Shown here piece by piece: positions 32,144 through 40,699 of a DNA stretch of 44,959 bases. The notes under the pieces are model-generated. The model was given only the letters and a program-made list of their open reading frames with translations, had not been told where the DNA came from and ran no database searches. Each line of letters begins with the position of its first letter. Position 1 is the first letter of the stretch. This stretch comes from Photobacterium kishitanii (GTDB lineage: Bacteria > Pseudomonadota > Gammaproteobacteria > Enterobacterales > Vibrionaceae): assembly GCF_003026355.1 (NCBI RefSeq), contig NZ_PYON01000028.1, forward strand, positions 1 to 44,959. Direction: 5' to 3'. The position numbers and the translations under genes are program-made.

Positions 32144-32397
32144 TTGGATATAACAATACCTAAAACATTACTAAAATCATCTTCCACACTGCTTTCCTCC
32201 GTCCTGCTAATGGGGACAACATTTACATTTGTAGCAGGGATTAGTGGCGCTAACCGAGCAGTTGAAAACAGCTGTCACTTAGAGTCAGGTGAAACTTTCA
32301 CGTTAACAATTACGAGCATAAAATCTATCATTGCACGGTGCAGGGTGAAACCTTAGCAGCGACCTTTATCCAAAGGCCTTACGAAAAAAGTATTTAG
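32144..32397 (+). pseudogene. Frameshifted small exported protein
   Basis: The first frame (TTG start at 32144) gives a signal-peptide-like region (LLKSSSTLLSSVLLMGTTF) and then ENSCHLESGETFTLTIT before running out of frame to a stop at about 32356. A different frame continues from 32314 with EHKIYHCTVQGETLAATFIQ, then RPYEKSI and a stop at 32397. The two halves join if one base is missing near 32312. The Cys pair, one in each half, and the matching GET repeats support one ancestral protein. No family recognised. Either a real frameshift mutation or a sequencing error. Confidence 0.5.
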
Positions 32398-32404
32398 TTC
32401 ATAA

Positions 32405-32779
32405 TCACTTAATAGTTTCAAAGTGAAATTTGTATGCACGTACTCCGTCTATCTGAACGCCTTTTTCTCTTAGCTCAAGGTACTGCTGAATTTTAATGGT
32501 TCTGAAATCCATAGCCTTCAGCGCAAGGATTATTCGTAGTTCATCCATTGAACGTGACTTAGCTTCAGAACTACAACTGCCGCAGACAACATAAGTCTTT
32601 TGTTTAAAACCAACTTTATTAAGCCAGTTCAGTTCTTTGGCGTCTTTACGTGTGCCGCAAAAGTAGCAGCGATTCTCTTGTTTCAATGCTGCCTGTTCCC
32701 TTAAAGCTTTAGGGCTGGATGGAGTAGTATTAGGCTTCTTATTACCACTGAACATAGAGAATTGAACGACATTAGACAT
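32405..32779 (-). CDS. Zinc-ribbon-like protein, unknown function (124 aa)
   Basis: The central CYFCGTRKDA and VVCGSC pair make a CxxC...CxxC zinc-binding site 28 residues apart, as in HNH-type or rubredoxin-like knuckles, but I see no HNH catalytic His-Asn. The N-terminal 30 residues are polar and Ser/Pro-rich (NTTPSSPKALREQAALKQ), and the C-terminal part is helical (MDELRIILALKAMDFRTIKI then QQYLELREKG). Probably a small nucleic-acid- or protein-binding factor. The 3' end nearly meets the frameshifted gene at 32397. Confidence 0.65.
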   Translation of the reverse strand: MSNVVQFSMFSGNKKPNTTPSSPKALREQAALKQENRCYFCGTRKDAKELNWLNKVGFKQKTYVVCGSCSSEAKSRSMDELRIILALKAMDFRTIKIQQYLELREKGVQIDGVRAYKFHFETIK

Positions 32780-33113
32780 TAGGATTACTCTTACTCATTA
32801 AGGTATACAGTATATAACTGAACATTATTGTCATGTGCCTTTACATCCTATTTCTTGTTCACTTAATTAGTCAAATTATCATTTAGGCGCTGTGGTTTGT
32901 TTTGAAATTAGCGTCATTGTTTATGATGGTATGGTGAGCAGTTAGTTAGATTGAGTAAAAATCAATTTATCTTATAAATTTAGCTGTTATTGATAATAAT
33001 TTGTTTGAGTAGTTTCTACTTTTGTCATTTTTATATTGAGCGAATGGAGATTGTTATACTACCAATTAAGTCTATTTTGTTGGTATCAACTTTCAAATCA
33101 ACGAGTAAACATC
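32780..33113. other. Intergenic region, divergent
   Basis: 334 nt between the divergent zinc-ribbon and CMD-like genes. No gene seen. TATACTGTATA-like sequence near 32805-32815 (read on the minus strand) could serve as the -10 region of the zinc-ribbon gene. Confidence 0.4.
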
Positions 33114-33650
33114 ATGTCTAACAGCTTCGATAAGATCATTGCTAAAATTGCGAAGATATCACCTGATATTGCAACCTGTATAGATACATCTACACACAGT
33201 ATTAAGCGACGAGAAATTCTAGATAAAAAAACAACGTGCTTAATCAATATTGCAAGTTTAACTACACTAGGCTCATGCCATAAAGTACTTAAACGAAGCA
33301 TTAATGAAGCTATTGATGCAGATTGTAGTTGTGATGAAATTTTAGAAACGATGCTTCAGATTTCTTTCAGTTGTGGGTTGTCACGTTCAATAGACGCTAT
33401 TTTTGAGGCAAAGTCAGTATTTGAGGATCGCGGACTACTAAAAAAGAAGTCTAAAGATAAATCAGATAAAGATGACGAGTATGAAACAGAGTTAAAGTAT
33501 CAATCAGAGAATGAATCTGATGATGAAGAATCAAAATGTGACTCAGATGACGGTGAAGATAAAGATAGTTCTGATGAAAAAGATGCTCAGAAATTAGAGA
33601 CAGAATGTGAATTAGACAAAATAAACGATAATAAAGTTGAAAAAAAATAA
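33114..33650 (+). CDS. CMD/AhpD-fold protein with acidic disordered tail
   Basis: 178 aa from ATG 33114; an earlier in-frame start adds a hydrophobic stretch with no ribosome-binding site. Residues about 36-105 match the carboxymuconolactone decarboxylase domain: TCLINIASLTTLGSCHKVLK, then INEAIDADCSCDEILETMLQ and GLSRSIDAIFEAKSVFED, in the family's order. The active-site CxxCxxxH is reduced: Cys55 stays, the second Cys is Val58 and the His is Ser62. After residue 110 comes about 70 residues rich in Asp, Glu, Ser and Lys (DDEYETE, ESDDEESK, SDDGEDKDSSDEKD), almost surely disordered. No known CMD protein I can recall has such a tail. Binding or chaperone role possible; unknown. Confidence 0.7.
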   Translation: MSNSFDKIIAKIAKISPDIATCIDTSTHSIKRREILDKKTTCLINIASLTTLGSCHKVLKRSINEAIDADCSCDEILETMLQISFSCGLSRSIDAIFEAKSVFEDRGLLKKKSKDKSDKDDEYETELKYQSENESDDEESKCDSDDGEDKDSSDEKDAQKLETECELDKINDNKVEKK

Positions 33651-33989
33651 TAGAAATCACCATTGATATATTTTTGTATAAATACCTAAATAAGATAGGT
33701 CAAGATACTGATTATTATTCGCTTGAAATGGGATAGCATTAATTACTCATTAAATAGTATCTTTACCTATTTTAAATCTATATTCCCGCGTTTAATTAAT
33801 TTCTTTGTATTGAAGCCGAAACTATTTATATAGCGTTAATATTTAACATCAATTAATAAGTTTTCTTGTAATGATTGGAATGACTATCAAACATGTAGTG
33901 AACTGCTATCATTGAACTTTTATGAAGTTTCTTACTTATCGGAGATTGTTAACATCCAAGTGTGCTTTATGCATGACTATTGATCTAAT
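33651..33989. other. Intergenic region
   Basis: About 340 nt between the CMD-like gene and the guaC terminator. No gene or clear signal seen. Confidence 0.4.
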
Positions 33990-34027
33990 TAAAAAGCCAG
34001 AGCAAGATCATTATCTTGCTCTGGCTT
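33990..34027 (-). terminator. Terminator of guaC
   Basis: Arms AAGCCAGAGCAAGAT and ATCTTGCTCTGGCTT, a perfect 15-bp stem with a 4-nt loop and TTTTT on the minus strand, 80 nt beyond the guaC stop. Confidence 0.9.
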
Positions 34028-34106
34028 AAGATAGCTTTTAGTCTAGTGCTAACAGCTATAGATATACTTTATGGTTGTTTCAACAAAACGACCAATTATA
34101 TCGAGT

Positions 34107-35150
34107 TTATTCTTTACCGTAGACGTTGTTTTCTTGCTCTTGTACGCGGATAAATGTCGCACGCTTAGTTAGCTCTTTAAGCTGCGCTGCGCCAACATAA
34201 GTACAAGTAGAACGTACGCCGCCCATGATATCTTGAATGGTGTGTTCAACTGAACCACGGTAAGGAAGTAGTACTGTTTTACCTTCAGCTGCGCGGTATG
34301 TTGCAACCCCACCTGAGTGTTTGTCCATCGCGCTTTGGCTAGACATGCCATAGAACTTCATGAACTGCTTGCCATCTTGCTCAATAACTTCGCCGTTGCT
34401 TTCAGTGTGACCTGCAAGCATACCGCCAAGCATGACGAAGTCAGCGCCGCCACCGAAAGCTTTTGCTACATCGCCAGCACATGAACAGCCACCGTCACCG
34501 ATGATACGACCACCAAGGCCGTGAGCAGCATCAGCACATTCAATGATAGCTGAAAGCTGAGGGTAACCTACGCCAGTTTTAACTCGAGTAGTACATACAG
34601 AACCTGGGCCGATACCAACTTTAACAATGTCTGCGCCAGCAAGGATAAGTTCTTCAACCATATCACCAGTAACCACGTTACCAGCACTGATTACTTTGTC
34701 TGGGAATTCAGTACGTACACGCTCAACGTATTCAACAAGGTGTTCAGAGTAACCATTAGCGATATCGATACAGATAAAGATAATATCGTTGGTCAGCGCC
34801 ATGATGTCTTTGGTCTTTTGGAAGTCTGCATCAGACGTTCCTGTAGAGACCATCACGTTGTTTAATACTGATGCATCGTTAGTATTAATGAACTCAGCCC
34901 ACTGCTCAACAGTGTAGTGCTTGTGAATAGCTGTCATCACTTTGTGTTGTGATAATGCGATTGCCATATCAAAGCTACCAACGGAATCCATATTAGCAGC
35001 AATAATTGGCACGCCTGACCATTGACGACCGCTATGTTTGAATGTAAAATCACGGGTTAAATCAACTTGAGAGCGACTTTTCAATGTTGAGCGTTTTGGA
35101 CGAAATAACACATCTTTAAAGCCTAATTTTAAGTCTTGTTCGATACGCAT
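34107..35150 (-). CDS. guaC: GMP reductase
   Basis: 347 aa, full length. It converts GMP to IMP with NADPH, releasing ammonia, so guanine nucleotides can be reused for adenine nucleotides; cytoplasmic tetramer with an (alpha/beta)8 barrel. Cys186 in [11 protein letters not shown] is the catalytic thiol; [15 protein letters not shown] and [13 protein letters not shown] are the phosphate-binding loops, and [11 protein letters not shown] is the flexible flap. The start has TAAGGA upstream on the minus strand. The leader carries a promoter and a terminator-like hairpin at 35236-35302, suggesting that expression is controlled at early elongation. No other gene shares the transcript. Confidence 0.98.
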   Translation of the reverse strand: MRIEQDLKLGFKDVLFRPKRSTLKSRSQVDLTRDFTFKHSGRQWSGVPIIAANMDSVGSFDMAIALSQHKVMTAIHKHYTVEQWAEFINTNDASVLNNVMVSTGTSDADFQKTKDIMALTNDIIFICIDIANGYSEHLVEYVERVRTEFPDKVISAGNVVTGDMVEELILAGADIVKVGIGPGSVCTTRVKTGVGYPQLSAIIECADAAHGLGGRIIGDGGCSCAGDVAKAFGGGADFVMLGGMLAGHTESNGEVIEQDGKQFMKFYGMSSQSAMDKHSGGVATYRAAEGKTVLLPYRGSVEHTIQDIMGGVRSTCTYVGAAQLKELTKRATFIRVQEQENNVYGKE

Positions 35151-35235
35151 GATATTTATTCCTTAAATCAGATCGAATGCAGCTCTAGTTAAAATAGTTA
35201 CTGGCAGGTAACTTTTTTGCCTTTTGAGCAGGCAC

Positions 35236-35302
35236 AAAAAAACCGGAGCGTTGGCAGACGCTCCGGTTTTCAGCATTATAGGCAGAGATTTTTTAAACAC
35301 AA
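35236..35302 (-). promoter_or_regulatory. guaC promoter with terminator-like hairpin at the transcription start
   Basis: On the minus strand: TTGTGT (35302-35297), 16-nt spacer, TATAAT (35280-35275), a good sigma-70 promoter. Transcription should start near 35268, at the edge of a stem of CCGGAGCG/CGCTCCGG (8 GC-rich pairs extended by AAAA/TTTT) followed by seven T ending at 35236. No gene ends into this hairpin from either side. Two smaller hairpins (GCCTGCTCAAAAGGC and GTTACCTGCCAGTAAC) follow before the ribosome-binding site. Candidate attenuator or 5'-end stabiliser. Confidence 0.6.
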
Positions 35303-35523
35303 CCCCTAAAATGTAAATAAATATATCTCAATAAGAATGGTTTTATTCATAATTATCACTTTTTTATTATTAATCCCTTATTTTTTATCATATTTTAATT
35401 TTAAACCTTCCCGAATACCCGCATAATTTACTTTATTGATAAGTTTGAAATAATTCAAATTGCAGTTGGTATCTCTTTTTTTAAGGGCTATGATTGAATT
35501 TTGGGGATAACTTAAAGCATTAA
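35303..35523. other. AT-rich region between guaC promoter and the next gene
   Basis: About 220 nt, very AT-rich, no gene. It must hold the promoter of the plus-strand gene at 35524, but I could not choose one. Confidence 0.4.
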
Positions 35524-35919
35524 ATGAGCTGTGGAAGGTTTGACTTGCTGAAGAGACGAAAGAAAAAAAATCACTTTCCTGTTGATTTTTATGGCGAAGA
35601 GGGGAGCTGGCGTTTTGTAATCCGCGCTATGCGTCAAGATGAAATTATCGATGCCATGTATTGGTGTGCATATATTTCATGCCATCGTAAAGATTTTGAT
35701 TTGCTACATATTGCGAGTGATAGATTTGATTGTCGCTATAATTACTCAACCTCAGACCAGCTAGATCTACAATTTGGTTTAAGTAGTACGCCGCTTAAGG
35801 TGACGATGATGGGGCCTATTGTGCTGGTGTCGACAATTAAAGAACGTTTTTCTAATACTGAAATGGATCACGCCTCTGAACAACCTACATCTAAAAAATT
35901 GGTTCACGCAATGGCTTAA
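35524..35919 (+). CDS. Hypothetical protein (131 aa)
   Basis: I do not recognise the family. The N terminus is strongly basic (LLKRRKKKNHFP), followed by an alpha/beta body (DFYGEEGSWRFVIRAM, DEIIDAMYWCAYISCHRKDF, DLLHIASDRFDCRYNY) with four Cys after residue 1-3. No signal peptide or membrane helix. It stands alone, divergent from guaC, and ends at a strong terminator shared with the AraC gene. The regular secondary-structure pattern and clean monocistronic layout suggest a real gene, although the ribosome-binding site is weak. Confidence 0.65.
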   Translation: MSCGRFDLLKRRKKKNHFPVDFYGEEGSWRFVIRAMRQDEIIDAMYWCAYISCHRKDFDLLHIASDRFDCRYNYSTSDQLDLQFGLSSTPLKVTMMGPIVLVSTIKERFSNTEMDHASEQPTSKKLVHAMA

Positions 35920-35942
35920 ATTTGGTTGCGTGACAATAAATG

Positions 35943-35976
35943 AACGCTAAATAACCGATGTTATTTAGCGTTTTTT
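35943..35976. terminator. Bidirectional terminator between convergent genes
   Basis: AACGCTAAATAAC, CGAT, GTTATTTAGCGTT, a perfect 13-bp stem with a T-run on the plus strand; on the minus strand it serves the AraC gene less well. Confidence 0.9.
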
Positions 35977-36001
35977 TATGGTTTTTTTTGTTATATGACG
36001 T

Positions 36002-37015
36002 TTAACTCAGACTGCGTTCTAATAACTTTTGTTGGTATTGAGCTGGTGTTAAACCGCGATTGCGCTTAAATGCTTTATTAAAACTTTGGACATTACTGTA
36101 GCCAAGCGCTGCTGCAATATTGTTGATACTCATGCCTGAAAGCATATATTTTATGGCTAAATTACATAAAATATAGTTAGTCGTCCCCATAAATGTCCAA
36201 CCATTATCGTGCAATCGCCGTTGTAATTGCTGTTTGGATAATCCTATTTTTTCAGCAACAAAATCAAGATTTGGAAAGCCGTAATAGCGTGAATAGTTAA
36301 TAACTTCAAACATAACTTTAGCGATATCTTGTGGCTGTGGCATGTTGAGCAAATCATCAAGTTGTAAATTTGACACTAAAATGGGTTTGATTATCGGTAA
36401 TGGGCGCTGATTGCCATGCTCTAATATCGATAGGTTCAGCCATACTTTAGTTGCTGGTGCTTGCCATGTGATAGGACAACCAAAAAACTGTTGAATGGCG
36501 GGATCGACAATTTCTGCACCAGATAACTCTATTTTTAAAGGCATATAATTATCACCCATATAATTACGCGTGACTTGAGTAAATAAAATAGCAACTTTTA
36601 AACTATCAAAGCTCGCTGCACGGCCATGTGCATAGCTATTGTTATATACCCATTTTACGATTTTTCCTGATTGCTCACCATGATAAGACGCTCCGCTCTG
36701 TAAACATGAAATCCCGTGATTGATGCGTCGAAAAGCTAATGCGAGATCAGGGCAAGTGACATACCAATTACCAATTGCCCCAATATTTTCGAAAGTAAGA
36801 TCTGCTGCTATTTTGATCATATAAGCGGGATCTGCGGTTAATGTTTCAATACGTTCTAGCCAGTGTAAGTAATCGTTGAAAGGAATTAATGAGGTTGGTT
36901 CTTTAAGGAGTTGTGTTGGAATACCTAACTCAGCCAAGTTGATCCCATATTTTTTTTGTAAGCCAAGCTCTAATGGTTTCAGAAAAGCTGTGCGAATAAA
37001 GGCAATATTGATCAT
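36002..37015 (-). CDS. AraC-family regulator with Arabinose_bd-type N-terminal domain
   Basis: 337 aa. Residues about 18-205 are the PF12625-type sensing domain of the OruR/ArgR branch (YGINLAELGIPTQLL, GAIGNWYVTCPDLALAF, GASYHGEQSG). Residues about 230-335 hold the two helix-turn-helix motifs (LDFVAEKIGLSKQQLQRRLH and MSINNIAAALGYSNVQSFNK) and the family's end AFKRNRGLTPAQYQQ. It is divergent from the DUF3302-HlyD pair with about 205 nt between, so it probably controls that export pair. Effector unknown. Confidence 0.93.
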   Translation of the reverse strand: MINIAFIRTAFLKPLELGLQKKYGINLAELGIPTQLLKEPTSLIPFNDYLHWLERIETLTADPAYMIKIAADLTFENIGAIGNWYVTCPDLALAFRRINHGISCLQSGASYHGEQSGKIVKWVYNNSYAHGRAASFDSLKVAILFTQVTRNYMGDNYMPLKIELSGAEIVDPAIQQFFGCPITWQAPATKVWLNLSILEHGNQRPLPIIKPILVSNLQLDDLLNMPQPQDIAKVMFEVINYSRYYGFPNLDFVAEKIGLSKQQLQRRLHDNGWTFMGTTNYILCNLAIKYMLSGMSINNIAAALGYSNVQSFNKAFKRNRGLTPAQYQQKLLERSLS

Positions 37016-37220
37016 TAGTATCCCTATAATTTGGTTGATCCTTGGTGAATATCAATCATAGTTACTGTTGATATTGGATTGATTGTATCAAATATAGCTT
37101 TTTTCCGATTTAAATAGACTCTTTTTACGTAATTAGTGTGATCACTGTCCATGATGGTTTGCATTCATCACTGCATGAGTGATGGTTTTTGAATTGCTAA
37201 TTTTGAACCGGAGAGTATGA

Positions 37221-37559
37221 ATGAGTCTACTGAGTATGCCATTTGTCGATACTAATATTGATACGGCGTTAAGTGTGTTTGCTGGGGTGGTCTTAATTGC
37301 CACTATCGCCGCGGTTGGAATTGGTTTTTGGAAAATACATGAATTACCGATCCATAAGGCTTCAACAAAAGAACATCATCAAATAGGGCTAATAACTGCG
37401 CTGACTTGGATTGGCTTTGTATGGCATTGGGTATGGGTTATTGCGGTCATTATTGCGTTTGTAGATGGTGAGCAAGCACTGCGTCGTATTCGTGATATTT
37501 GGCATGGCGATCGTATGCCGACAATGCCAACAGAATCCGTCAATACAGAGGATAAATAG
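37221..37559 (+). CDS. DUF3302 inner-membrane protein (YiaW-like)
   Basis: 112 aa with two membrane helices (residues about 15-37, LSVFAGVVLIATIAAVGIGF, and 57-83, LITALTWIGFVWHWVWVIAV) and a short charged C terminus. Size, helix spacing and the I-H-x-L/I-P segment after helix 1 (KIHELPIHKA) resemble DUF3302/YiaW proteins. In E. coli yiaW lies beside yiaV, which encodes an HlyD-type protein, the same order as here (1 nt to the next start). It probably forms the inner-membrane part of a small HlyD-dependent export or efflux unit. GGAGAG precedes the ATG. Confidence 0.85.
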   Translation: MSLLSMPFVDTNIDTALSVFAGVVLIATIAAVGIGFWKIHELPIHKASTKEHHQIGLITALTWIGFVWHWVWVIAVIIAFVDGEQALRRIRDIWHGDRMPTMPTESVNTEDK

Positions 37560-37560
37560 T

Positions 37561-38784
37561 ATGTTAGAAGGTTTAGCGGTTTGGGCACTGTTTATTTATT
37601 TGCTGCGCTTGGTGGGTATGCCATGGAATAAATTTACTCAATCTTTTGCGTATATTGGTGGGGGCAGTTGGTTGGTGTTTGTGTGGTTTGGGCTAATAAC
37701 TTACGCCCCAATGGATTTATCGGGAGGCTCATTAGTGCAGTCACCGCATGTACAGTTACGACCAGCATTAACGACAATAAATGGCCGAGTAAAAGCAATT
37801 TATGTTGAGCCTAATAGTCAGGTGACTCAAGGCCAGTTAATCTATGAATTAGAAGCTGAACCGTACACTATTGCTCTTAACAAAGCACTGGCAAGTTTAG
37901 ATTCAGCTAAAGTAGCCCGAGATATGGCTGAACAAAATATCGCCATGGCACAAGCCTCAGAAACAGCAGCGGTGAAAGATATTGATATAGCGACTAAACA
38001 GTTGTCGGTTGCTGATGCTGATTATCGTTTAAAAAATACGATGTTGGCCCGTTACGTAAAACAAAATAGTGTCGTTAAGCACACGGTGACAGCAAGTATG
38101 TTAGATGAGCAACGTACAGCGGTTGCTGTTGCTAAATCACAACAGGTGATGTTGAACTCGCAAATTGAAAAAGCACATATAGCAGTTAAAAAAGCGCAAT
38201 TAGGGATAGAAAAAGCGCAATTAAGCTTAAATAGTCGTGAAGTTGATATCGTCACTGCTCAAGAGAATGTCGCTAAAGCACAATGGGATTTAGATAATAC
38301 TAAGGTCTACGCACCTGCTGATGGGTTTGTGACGAATTTTATTATGCGTGAAGGGCAGTTTGTCGGTTCAATTCCACGTATTCAAATGTACACCGATGAA
38401 AAATATGTATTGATGCGTGTTAACCACCAAGCGATTCGCAATGTAAAACCGGGACAAATGGCAGAATTTTCGTCAGCAGTTTATCCAGGTAAAGTGTTTG
38501 CGGCTGAAGTTGAGGGTATTGTCGAAGCGACGGGAGAGTCACAAGGTAATTTGATTGGTCGTGAAACCAATGTCCGTCAGATGACAGGGGCAAATATTGC
38601 AAATAAACATCATTTTGTACGTTTAAAACTTTATGAAACTGAAGGTTATGATATTCCTGTTGGCTCGGTAGGCTTAGCGTGGGTGAGTGCTGAAAAACCG
38701 ATTAGCTTCCTTGGTTTTTTAGATGTTATTCGTGGCATTATCATTCGAATGAAGGCACAAGTTTTCTATGTTTGGTCAATATAG
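37561..38784 (+). CDS. HlyD-family membrane fusion protein (YiaV-like)
   Basis: 407 aa from ATG 37561; GAGGA lies about 10 nt upstream, and the longer in-frame extension would overlap the DUF3302 gene. Two N-terminal membrane helices (residues about 5-22 and 30-50) precede a periplasmic part with the lipoyl/barrel-sandwich halves (ALTTINGRVKAIYVEPNSQV and VYAPADGFVTNFIMREGQFV) on either side of a long coiled-coil hairpin (about 100-245, repeated Ala/Gln/Lys heptads). Adaptor proteins of this kind link an inner-membrane pump to an outer-membrane channel; here the only membrane partner is DUF3302. Divergent from, and probably controlled by, the AraC regulator. A hairpin at 38825 ends the transcript. 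Confidence 0.93.
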   Translation: MLEGLAVWALFIYLLRLVGMPWNKFTQSFAYIGGGSWLVFVWFGLITYAPMDLSGGSLVQSPHVQLRPALTTINGRVKAIYVEPNSQVTQGQLIYELEAEPYTIALNKALASLDSAKVARDMAEQNIAMAQASETAAVKDIDIATKQLSVADADYRLKNTMLARYVKQNSVVKHTVTASMLDEQRTAVAVAKSQQVMLNSQIEKAHIAVKKAQLGIEKAQLSLNSREVDIVTAQENVAKAQWDLDNTKVYAPADGFVTNFIMREGQFVGSIPRIQMYTDEKYVLMRVNHQAIRNVKPGQMAEFSSAVYPGKVFAAEVEGIVEATGESQGNLIGRETNVRQMTGANIANKHHFVRLKLYETEGYDIPVGSVGLAWVSAEKPISFLGFLDVIRGIIIRMKAQVFYVWSI

Positions 38785-38824
38785 ATATTTGTAAATTATA
38801 ATAATAGTAGTTATTTTTCGGTTC

Positions 38825-38859
38825 ACCTGTCGTTGTTTATTCAGCGGCAGGTCTTTTTA
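38825..38859 (+). terminator. Terminator of the DUF3302-HlyD operon
   Basis: ACCTGTCG pairs with CGGCAGGT (one G-T pair), then CTTTTTAT. It lies between convergent genes. Confidence 0.8.
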
Positions 38860-38865
38860 TTGAAA

Positions 38866-40038
38866 TTAATCTTTACGAAGATTGTTGACCATTGAAATTG
38901 GCGTTGGATAACGACGTACAATCCAATAGGTCGAAATAACAAAAGTCGTTATCGTCACTGTTTCTATGAAAGTTTTTCCTTGATCTGACAGTAAGCCCTG
39001 AGCGGTTGCCGCGTAGACTAATAATAATGAAAATTCACTGGCTTGACTTAAGCGAGCGCGCAGCTCGACACTTTCGATGTGGTTTTCATGGGCTAATATT
39101 AGAGCAATTTTAAATCCCCATGCTTTTATTCGAATAAGGCAGATGCCAAAAATAACCCCTAAAGCAGTATAAATATCGCTGTCCCATAAATTGATTTTTG
39201 CACCAATAGCAAAGAAAAATAAGATCAAGAAAAATTCGCGTAATGGTTTGAGGTGAACAGCAATGGCTTGTGATACAGGGCTTACAGCAAGAGAGATACC
39301 AGCGATAAATGCGCCTGTTTCATATGATAGACCGATATTATGGCTCAAGACTGCCCAGAAAAAGCACCATGCTAATGTTGCAATAAAACTATATTCTTGA
39401 ATAATATCGAACCGCTTTAGTAGCGGTAACATAATGTATTTTACGGCGAAGTAAGCACTAACAATAATAACGACTATTTTAATGACCAATAAGCTAAGGC
39501 TGAGAGTGAGATTATGATCAGCATCGATATTAAGCAGTAGCAACACACTGATCGCGATAATGTCTTGCATCAGTAGAATGCTCGTCATTACTTCCCCCAT
39601 ACGTAAGTGATGTAGGGTTGTGGTTGGGATTAACTTAAGGCCAATAACGGTACTAGAAAACATCATTGCGGCAGCAGTAATTAATGCATCAGTCGCTGAA
39701 AGGTTGATTAATAAAGCAAATAAGAACCCACAAATAAAAAATAATAAACAGCTAACAATAGTGATCACGGCACTTTGTTTAAATAGGTGCAGTAGTCGCT
39801 GAGGTTGGAGGTTTAACCCCAAAATAAACAGTAATAAAATGACGCCAAGATGCCCCATTTGACTAATGCTGGTGGCATTAGTGACAAGCTGGAGCCCGTA
39901 AGGACCAATGACGATACCAGTAAAAATATAAGCAAGAATAATGGGTTGGCGAGTATAGAGGAACAAGCTGCTAAAAATAGCAGTAACAATAATAATACTA
40001 CAGAGTTCAGTGATTATGCTGGTTAGGTGTTCAAGCAT
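38866..40038 (-). CDS. CPA2-family cation/proton antiporter (Kef-like membrane domain)
   Basis: 390 aa with about 12 membrane helices and no TrkA-N domain. Family motifs: RQPIILAYIFTGIVIGPYGL near the N terminus, GVILLLFILGLNL, MFSSTVIGLKL, the QD motif in SILLMQDIIAISVLL, and HLKPLREFFLILFFFAIGAK. Members exchange K+ or Na+ for H+, often in detoxification or pH control. Without TrkA-N, gating by NAD or glutathione adducts is unlikely. The gene is downstream of, and likely cotranscribed with, the small gene at 40068-40391 (29 nt apart). Confidence 0.93.
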   Translation of the reverse strand: MLEHLTSIITELCSIIIVTAIFSSLFLYTRQPIILAYIFTGIVIGPYGLQLVTNATSISQMGHLGVILLLFILGLNLQPQRLLHLFKQSAVITIVSCLLFFICGFLFALLINLSATDALITAAAMMFSSTVIGLKLIPTTTLHHLRMGEVMTSILLMQDIIAISVLLLLNIDADHNLTLSLSLLVIKIVVIIVSAYFAVKYIMLPLLKRFDIIQEYSFIATLAWCFFWAVLSHNIGLSYETGAFIAGISLAVSPVSQAIAVHLKPLREFFLILFFFAIGAKINLWDSDIYTALGVIFGICLIRIKAWGFKIALILAHENHIESVELRARLSQASEFSLLLVYAATAQGLLSDQGKTFIETVTITTFVISTYWIVRRYPTPISMVNNLRKD

Positions 40039-40067
40039 ATGACCCCTATAGTTTTATTATTGTGGTA

Positions 40068-40391
40068 TTAAAACTCGCTGCGGCTGTAATGTTGGTAGTG
40101 ATTGATAATATCAGCGATGATCTCTGGTTCTGAAAAATCATCGACAAAATAGCGTTGTTGATCATTTTTGATAAATACTTCAAGGTGGGTCTCATCACCA
40201 TCAACACTGGGAATAAAATGGATGGCATATTCATAAGGTAATTGTTTGTCGTTAGTGATCACTAATCTAAATCGACGATCCATACAGTAAATATCAGTAA
40301 AATAGCCAGCGGCTGAAAGTTGTTTACTTGCTTTTGTTACGGCTGATTTTGCGATGGTATAACCAGTATGATGCGCTGTGATGGTCGCCAT
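40068..40391 (-). CDS. Small hypothetical protein cotranscribed with the antiporter
   Basis: 107 aa, cytoplasmic, no family recognised. A helical N-terminal part (YTIAKSAVTKASKQLSAAGYF) precedes a beta-sheet part with alternating charge (IYCMDRRFRLVITNDKQL, THLEVFIKNDQQRYFVDDF) and an acidic helical end (EPEIIADIINHYQHY). It lies 29 nt upstream of the antiporter gene on the same strand, so it may act as an accessory subunit or regulator. This link is inferred from position only. Confidence 0.65.
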   Translation of the reverse strand: MATITAHHTGYTIAKSAVTKASKQLSAAGYFTDIYCMDRRFRLVITNDKQLPYEYAIHFIPSVDGDETHLEVFIKNDQQRYFVDDFSEPEIIADIINHYQHYSRSEF

Positions 40392-40699
40392 GACGAAGCC
40401 CTCTTTTATCGATGTTGAGGATAGGACGTTAGGGGTAACGTTTGTCTATATCAAACGATTTTATCGGGCGAAGACATATGGTTACCAACTAAATAATTCA
40501 ATCATCGTCATTAGATCTTTTCATCAATATTGAAGTTTCGATATTTGCTTCATTTATTCGAATAACGACCAGATTCTGTATAAAAATGTAATAATAATAG
40601 CCTTTGGGGTTTTTATTATTACATTTTAGTCTGAAATCGGTGTCTTTGTAGGTAAGATTTGCACAATAAGAATGAATATTAAGTTAAGAGGCATCAGTA
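40392..40699. promoter_or_regulatory. Divergent intergenic region with a perfect 14-bp inverted repeat
   Basis: Arms AAAATGTAATAATA (40583-40596) and TATTATTACATTTT (40614-40627) flank a 17-nt loop containing CCTTTGGGG. The repeat lies 70 nt before the start at 40700, where no gene ends, so it is more likely a control element (leader hairpin or operator) than a terminator. AAGAGG (about 40685-40690) is the ribosome-binding site of the next gene. Confidence 0.5.

Noticed and set aside
32790..32825. LexA (SOS) box near the zinc-ribbon gene
   Set aside because: ATACAGTATATAAC looks similar, but there is no CTGT-N8-ACAG pair at the needed spacing.
33451..33663. Minus-strand frame rich in His and Leu
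   Set aside because: It is the reverse shadow of the acidic tail of the CMD-like gene.
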